Shown here piece by piece: positions 14,918 through 17,985 of a stretch of DNA of 17,985 nucleotides. The stretch spans positions 1 to 17,985 of the forward strand of contig JARICB010000019.1 of assembly GCA_029264225.1 (NCBI GenBank), in the 5' to 3' direction. This DNA is from Nocardioides sp. (GTDB lineage: Bacteria; Actinomycetota; Actinomycetes; Propionibacteriales; Nocardioidaceae). How positions within the stretch are numbered: position 1 is the first letter of the stretch; the number at the start of each line of letters is the position of its first letter. The notes under the pieces are model-generated. The model searched no databases. It had not been told where the DNA came from and saw only the letters and a program-made list of their open reading frames with translations. A program made the translations under genes and the position numbers.

Positions 14918-15713
14918 GGTCGGACTCTCCTGATCTGTCGTGACTCGCGAGGTAGGGCGGGCTCGGGTGCCTTCGCTCACCCGCGACCAGCCGGAGGAAG
15001 GCCGTGTTTGTGACCAGGTATCGCCCTGCCAGCCGTCGCGGTTCCTGGAGCAGCCGGTAGGCCCACTCCATTCCGCACGACTGCCACGCCCGTGGCGCCC
15101 GTTTGGTCACTCCCGCCAAGACGTCGAACGAACCGCCGACACCGTGCAGCACTGGTACGCCGAGATGATGGCCGTAGGTGCCCAGGAAGATCTCCTTGGC
15201 CGGAGTGGTCATCCCGAGGAAGAGCATGTCGGCGCCGGAGGCCTTGATGGCGGCGGCCACTTCGGCCGAGTCGGAGTCGTCGAAGTATCCGTCCCGGCTG
15301 CCGGCGATCTCCAGGCGTGGCCACCGCTGCGCAACCAGCCGCTCGAGGCGAGCCAGGACGTCGGGTCGCGCGCCCAGGAAGAACACCCGGTGGCCGTCGT
15401 GGTCGGCCAGGTCGAGCAGCGACTCGAACAGATCGATACCCGCGACGCGTTCGGGGAGCGGGTGGCCCAGGAGCCGGCTCGCCCAGACCACGGACTGGCC
15501 ATCGGCGAGCAGGACGTCGCAGGTGAGCAGGGAATCGCGAAGGAACGCATCGCTGCGCAACTTGACCACCTTGGCGGCGTTGACCACGCCGACCAGCAAC
15601 TGTCGGCGTAGGCGCAGGGCGTCATCGGCCAGGTCCACGACCTGGTCGAGGGTCAACGGGTCGAGGCTCATGCCGAAGAGCACGTCGCTCGGGCGGTTCA
15701 GCACCTCACTCAT
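14910..15713 (-). CDS. wecG: WecG/TagA/CpsF family (GT26) glycosyltransferase
   Basis: This 267-residue protein would transfer ManNAcA (or ManNAc) from UDP onto undecaprenyl-PP-GlcNAc at the cytoplasmic membrane face. It shows the family pattern throughout: VNAAKVVKLRSD at 44-55, LADGQSVVWASRLLG with the conserved aspartate at 71, RVAGIDLFESLL at 89-100, RVFFLGARP at 109-117, GYFDD at 142-146, LFLGMTTPAKEIF at 165-177, GVGGSFDVLAGVTKRAP at 191-207 and the basic C-terminal EWAYRLLQEPRRLAGRY at 216-232, which in this family helps membrane attachment. The start at 15713 gives the normal length and overlaps the preceding gene by 8 bases (ATGAGTGA); the gene also overlaps wecC by 8 bases. With wecC beside it, the ManNAcA-transferring WecG role is likelier than TagA. 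Confidence 0.9.
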   Translation of the reverse strand: MSEVLNRPSDVLFGMSLDPLTLDQVVDLADDALRLRRQLLVGVVNAAKVVKLRSDAFLRDSLLTCDVLLADGQSVVWASRLLGHPLPERVAGIDLFESLLDLADHDGHRVFFLGARPDVLARLERLVAQRWPRLEIAGSRDGYFDDSDSAEVAAAIKASGADMLFLGMTTPAKEIFLGTYGHHLGVPVLHGVGGSFDVLAGVTKRAPRAWQSCGMEWAYRLLQEPRRLAGRYLVTNTAFLRLVAGERRHPSPPYLASHDRSGESDHG

Positions 15714-16878
15714 CGGCGTTGACCCGGCTGGCAGGGGTAACGGCGGCCGTCGGCTGCCATGCGTAGAGCAGCCAGCCGAGCTCGTAGGGGCGACATTCGT
15801 GATCGACGTTCGCGGCCGGGAACATCCGGTCGACACCGGGCACCTTGGCCCCGGCCCGAGCGGTGGTCGCCACGGCCTGCACAGCACGGGTCGCCTTGGG
15901 TGGCTCGCGTCGACCGACCTTGCGCCAGACCACGCCCCATCGCGGTGACACCAGTTCCTCAACGACTTCGGGGTGGGTCTCCAGCCACCTCACCCCGAGC
16001 TGTATCTCGGCCGTGTGGTCGGAGCCGCCCGCCTCACGCAGTTCCAGGAGTGCCATGGGCGCCATCGCGTGCTGGTGCACGCTGTAGACGGGGTAACCCT
16101 CGACGACCGAACCGTTGCGGACGTCGTAGTGCCACCACCACTGTCCGTGATCGCCCTGAAGCCGGCAGATCTGCTGTGCCGTTCGGCTTGCCGCGTCGAT
16201 CCACAGTGGCTGGCCCATCGTAAGGCCGGCCCGGGTGAGCGCCTGGATGGGATAGACCTGATCGGCGAAGCAACCGATGTGTGCGCGCCAGCGAGGCTGA
16301 TCGGCAGCGGGCAGGCGATGCGGGAAGATCCCGTGGTTCCCGCAATGAGCCATCAGCAGGTCGGCGCCGTGGTGCATCACCTCGGCCGTGTCGCCGAGTG
16401 GTGCGGCGGCGGCGGCGGCGCTCACCATCCACGAGACGTCCACTGTGGCCAGCGATGGTGTCGTCCGCAGCAGACGTGAGAGCCGTCGGAAGAGCGCGGC
16501 GTCGTAGACCCCGCAGATCTCGGCTCGGGCCCAGGCAGCGAGGGCGATCGCCCCCGGATCGGTAATCGCTCGGGCCCGACTCGAGATGAGTTCGGCGAGG
16601 TCGGCGGCCGTGTTGCCCGCGAGCACTTCACGCTGGGTCGCCTCGTCGAGGCGGTGCAGGCCGAGGGCGGCCATTGCGTCATACCGGGCGTTGTGGCCTT
16701 CACGTCGCACGTGCACACCATCGGAGCCGCGGAGCCCGCGCACCGTTTGCGCAAACTCACCTGCCGCCGCGTTGTAGGCGACCTTCAACCCCTGCGGTGC
16801 CAGGCGGAGGAGCGCTGTGACGGTAGTCGCAGTCTCCTCATCAACCGCCCAGGTCCGGGCCGTGCTTGTGACTGTCAT
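15706..16878 (-). CDS. Uncharacterised protein, predicted alpha/alpha-toroid fold
   Basis: I do not recognise the family of this 390-residue protein. It is largely helical, with Ala/Leu-rich amphipathic segments repeating about every 50 residues. It has aromatic- and histidine-rich motifs in a row: HCGNHGIFPHRLP at 178-190, IGCFADQVYPIQAL at 201-214, GDHGQWWWHYD at 242-252 and GYPVYSVHQHAMAPMALLEL at 261-280, ending with VDHECRPYELGWLLYAW near 359-375. GQWWW resembles the QW-type turns of terpene-cyclase-like (alpha/alpha)6 barrels, which also include many polysaccharide lyases and sugar epimerases. No signal peptide or transmembrane segment is visible, so it is probably cytoplasmic. The stop overlaps the wecG start by 8 bases, so the two are coupled and likely act in the same step. 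The ATG at 16878 follows GGAGTGGGGGG. The fold is inferred; the function is unknown. Confidence 0.75.
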   Translation of the reverse strand: MTVTSTARTWAVDEETATTVTALLRLAPQGLKVAYNAAAGEFAQTVRGLRGSDGVHVRREGHNARYDAMAALGLHRLDEATQREVLAGNTAADLAELISSRARAITDPGAIALAAWARAEICGVYDAALFRRLSRLLRTTPSLATVDVSWMVSAAAAAAPLGDTAEVMHHGADLLMAHCGNHGIFPHRLPAADQPRWRAHIGCFADQVYPIQALTRAGLTMGQPLWIDAASRTAQQICRLQGDHGQWWWHYDVRNGSVVEGYPVYSVHQHAMAPMALLELREAGGSDHTAEIQLGVRWLETHPEVVEELVSPRWGVVWRKVGRREPPKATRAVQAVATTARAGAKVPGVDRMFPAANVDHECRPYELGWLLYAWQPTAAVTPASRVNADE

Positions 16879-16941
16879 GAGCCCCCCACTCCGTGGCCGT
16901 CGCCGACCCTGCCTGTGTCGACCATCGCCCGTATGCGTGCT

Positions 16942-16976
16942 CCAAAGGGGCCTCCCGGGTCATTTCCCCCATTTGG
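16942..16976. other. Bulged hairpin in gap between propeller and toroid-like genes
   Basis: CCAAAGGGG (16942-16950) pairs with CCCC-A-TTTGG (16967-16976), giving a 9-bp stem with one bulge and a 16-base loop. An alternative stem GCCTCC/GGAGGC uses 16950-16955 and 16978-16983, so the two structures compete. This is the 110-bp leftward gap between two genes; a partial terminator, attenuator or mRNA processing site is possible. No T tract follows on the minus strand. Confidence 0.33.
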
Positions 16977-16988
16977 TGGAGGCAGGAA

Positions 16989-17985
16989 TCAGCGCACGAC
17001 GGTCGGCGACCAGGCGTCCTCGATGAGGAGCTCGGGCTGGGCTGCGAGGTGCGTGTCGAGTGCCCACACGTCAGTGACGCCGGGTTGGTCGGCCCGTGGC
17101 AGTCCATAGAGCAAGGTGTCGTCATCGAGCCAGGCGGCCTGGTCGTCGACGCCGCGGGGCGAGCCGGTCAGCAGGGTTCGGTCTCCGGAGCGGAGGTCGA
17201 GCACGGCGAGCTGCCAGGTCGTGGTCCGGCCGGGATCGACGTCTTCCTTGAAGGCGATCCTGGTGCCGTCGGGGGACAGGGCCGGACACTCGACCCGGTC
17301 GGTGAGCGAGGTCAGGGTTCGCTCAGCGAGATCGCCCTCGACCAGCCAGGTGGTCCCTCCGGTGGCGAGCGTGGCGTAGAACCTGTTGTCGTCGGCGAAG
17401 GTGACGCCCCAGACGTTGCGATCGCGCGGTGCCACGGGGTGGCCCTCGATGACGATGTCGAAGCGCTCCAGGTTGCCCCAGTCGGTGCCACCCCCGACCT
17501 CGCGGATCACCGTCTCGGTCGAGAAGCCGGTGGTCATGTAGGAGTGACCCGACACGAAGGAGGTGGTGGCTGCCAGGGTGCCGTCGGGGGAGAGGCGCGT
17601 TCGGCTCGGAGTCCCTGGCAGCGGATGGCTGCGGGCCACCTGCCAGTCGGCGTCCAGTTCACGGGCCTTGAAGCTGGTCACCACTCCACGCTCGGTGGCC
17701 AGGCAGGACGCACCGCCGGTCCAGGCCGCGACCCGGTCGCAGGCCACGCCGGTAAAGGCGCGCGGACCACCCGGGTCACCGAGCGCGACCATGGCCACCA
17801 GACCGTAGGAGTTGTCCGGGCCGGTATGGCGAAACACGATCCGAGCCCCCGTCGGAACCGGCCCCGAAGCGACCCGGGGCACGGCATTCGTTCGATCGCG
17901 GTACTGGTCGAGCTCGCTCATCCCGTAGGCGAGGGCGCTTCCCATGGCCAGTAGGGCGATGGCGGCGAAGGCGATGATCCGGGTC
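16989..17985 (-). CDS. Membrane-anchored TolB-like beta-propeller protein (5' end outside window)
   Basis: The open frame runs off the right edge, and the real start is beyond it. The ATG at 17945 lies inside a hydrophobic segment whose visible part, RIIAFAAIALLAMGSALAYG, looks like a signal anchor or transmembrane helix, so 17945 is not the start. About 331 codons are present. The exported part carries PD40/WD40-like strands, such as TRLSPDGTLAATTSF, CPALSPDGTRIAFKED and AAWLDDDTLLYGLP, spaced as in TolB-type propellers, with a final blade near the end (TDVWALDTHL). Such domains bind proteins or polysaccharides without catalysis; a scaffold or sensor for the exported polymer is a guess. It is the first visible gene of the leftward set, 110 bases before the toroid-like gene. 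Confidence 0.75.
   Translation of the reverse strand, partial: TRIIAFAAIALLAMGSALAYGMSELDQYRDRTNAVPRVASGPVPTGARIVFRHTGPDNSYGLVAMVALGDPGGPRAFTGVACDRVAAWTGGASCLATERGVVTSFKARELDADWQVARSHPLPGTPSRTRLSPDGTLAATTSFVSGHSYMTTGFSTETVIREVGGGTDWGNLERFDIVIEGHPVAPRDRNVWGVTFADDNRFYATLATGGTTWLVEGDLAERTLTSLTDRVECPALSPDGTRIAFKEDVDPGRTTTWQLAVLDLRSGDRTLLTGSPRGVDDQAAWLDDDTLLYGLPRADQPGVTDVWALDTHLAAQPELLIEDAWSPTVVR

Noticed and set aside
14015..15013. Long plus-strand frame over wecC
   Set aside because: Antisense of a conserved dehydrogenase; composition typical of a mirrored high-GC gene.
16893..17954. 353-codon plus-strand frame over the propeller gene
   Set aside because: Gly/Val/Asp-rich translation without motifs; the minus strand has propeller repeats and an export anchor.

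Overview
The window is GC-rich DNA with dense, often overlapping genes, GTG starts and strong G/C bias at third codon positions. Together with actinobacterial-style secreted beta-helix proteins (motif CGYPDATNTG, one carrying a DUF4082-type domain), this points to an actinomycete. Nocardioidaceae or another Propionibacteriales family is a guess from gene style, not something the sequence proves. The whole window reads as part of a cell-surface polysaccharide (capsule or exopolysaccharide) biosynthesis locus.

Layout. Positions 106-1011 (-) encode a family-2 glycosyltransferase. Positions 1131-2912 (+) encode an asparagine-synthetase-like protein without the N-terminal glutaminase cysteine; it converges with a GT4 glycosyltransferase at 2921-4132 (-). 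A 41-bp divergent gap then starts a rightward block: a double glycosyltransferase fusion (4174-6708), a Wzz-like chain-length protein (6713-7477) and an O-antigen-polymerase-like protein fused to a second Wzz-like domain (7480-9501), followed by a likely terminator. Next come two tandem paralogous secreted right-handed beta-helix proteins (9643-10698 and 10722-12356) and a wecB-type UDP-GlcNAc 2-epimerase gene broken by one in-frame TAG (12466-13617). Converging on this is a leftward, tightly overlapping set: wecC (13661-14917), wecG/tagA (14910-15713), a predicted alpha/alpha-toroid protein of unknown function (15706-16878) and a membrane-anchored beta-propeller protein cut by the window edge (16989-17985).

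How the genes may work together (inference). WecB and WecC would turn UDP-GlcNAc into UDP-ManNAc and then UDP-ManNAcA. WecG would add that sugar to a lipid-linked primer. The four glycosyltransferase modules (GT2, GT4 and the two-domain fusion) would extend the repeat unit. The asparagine-synthetase-like enzyme could amidate or otherwise modify a uronic acid. The Wzy-Wzz fusion with its free Wzz partner would polymerise the chain and set its length, and the exported beta-helix proteins would bind, trim or epimerise the product outside the cell. No flippase, priming phosphoglycosyltransferase or nucleotide-sugar genes other than wecB and wecC are visible here; they may lie outside the window.

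The most notable points are the single nonsense codon in an otherwise well-preserved wecB, the polymerase/co-polymerase fusion, the two-headed glycosyltransferase, the beta-helix duplication with DUF4082 acquisition, and the unrecognised toroid-like protein translationally coupled to wecG. I see no tRNA, rRNA, CRISPR array, insertion sequence or phage gene. No gene-free stretch exceeds 300 bases.
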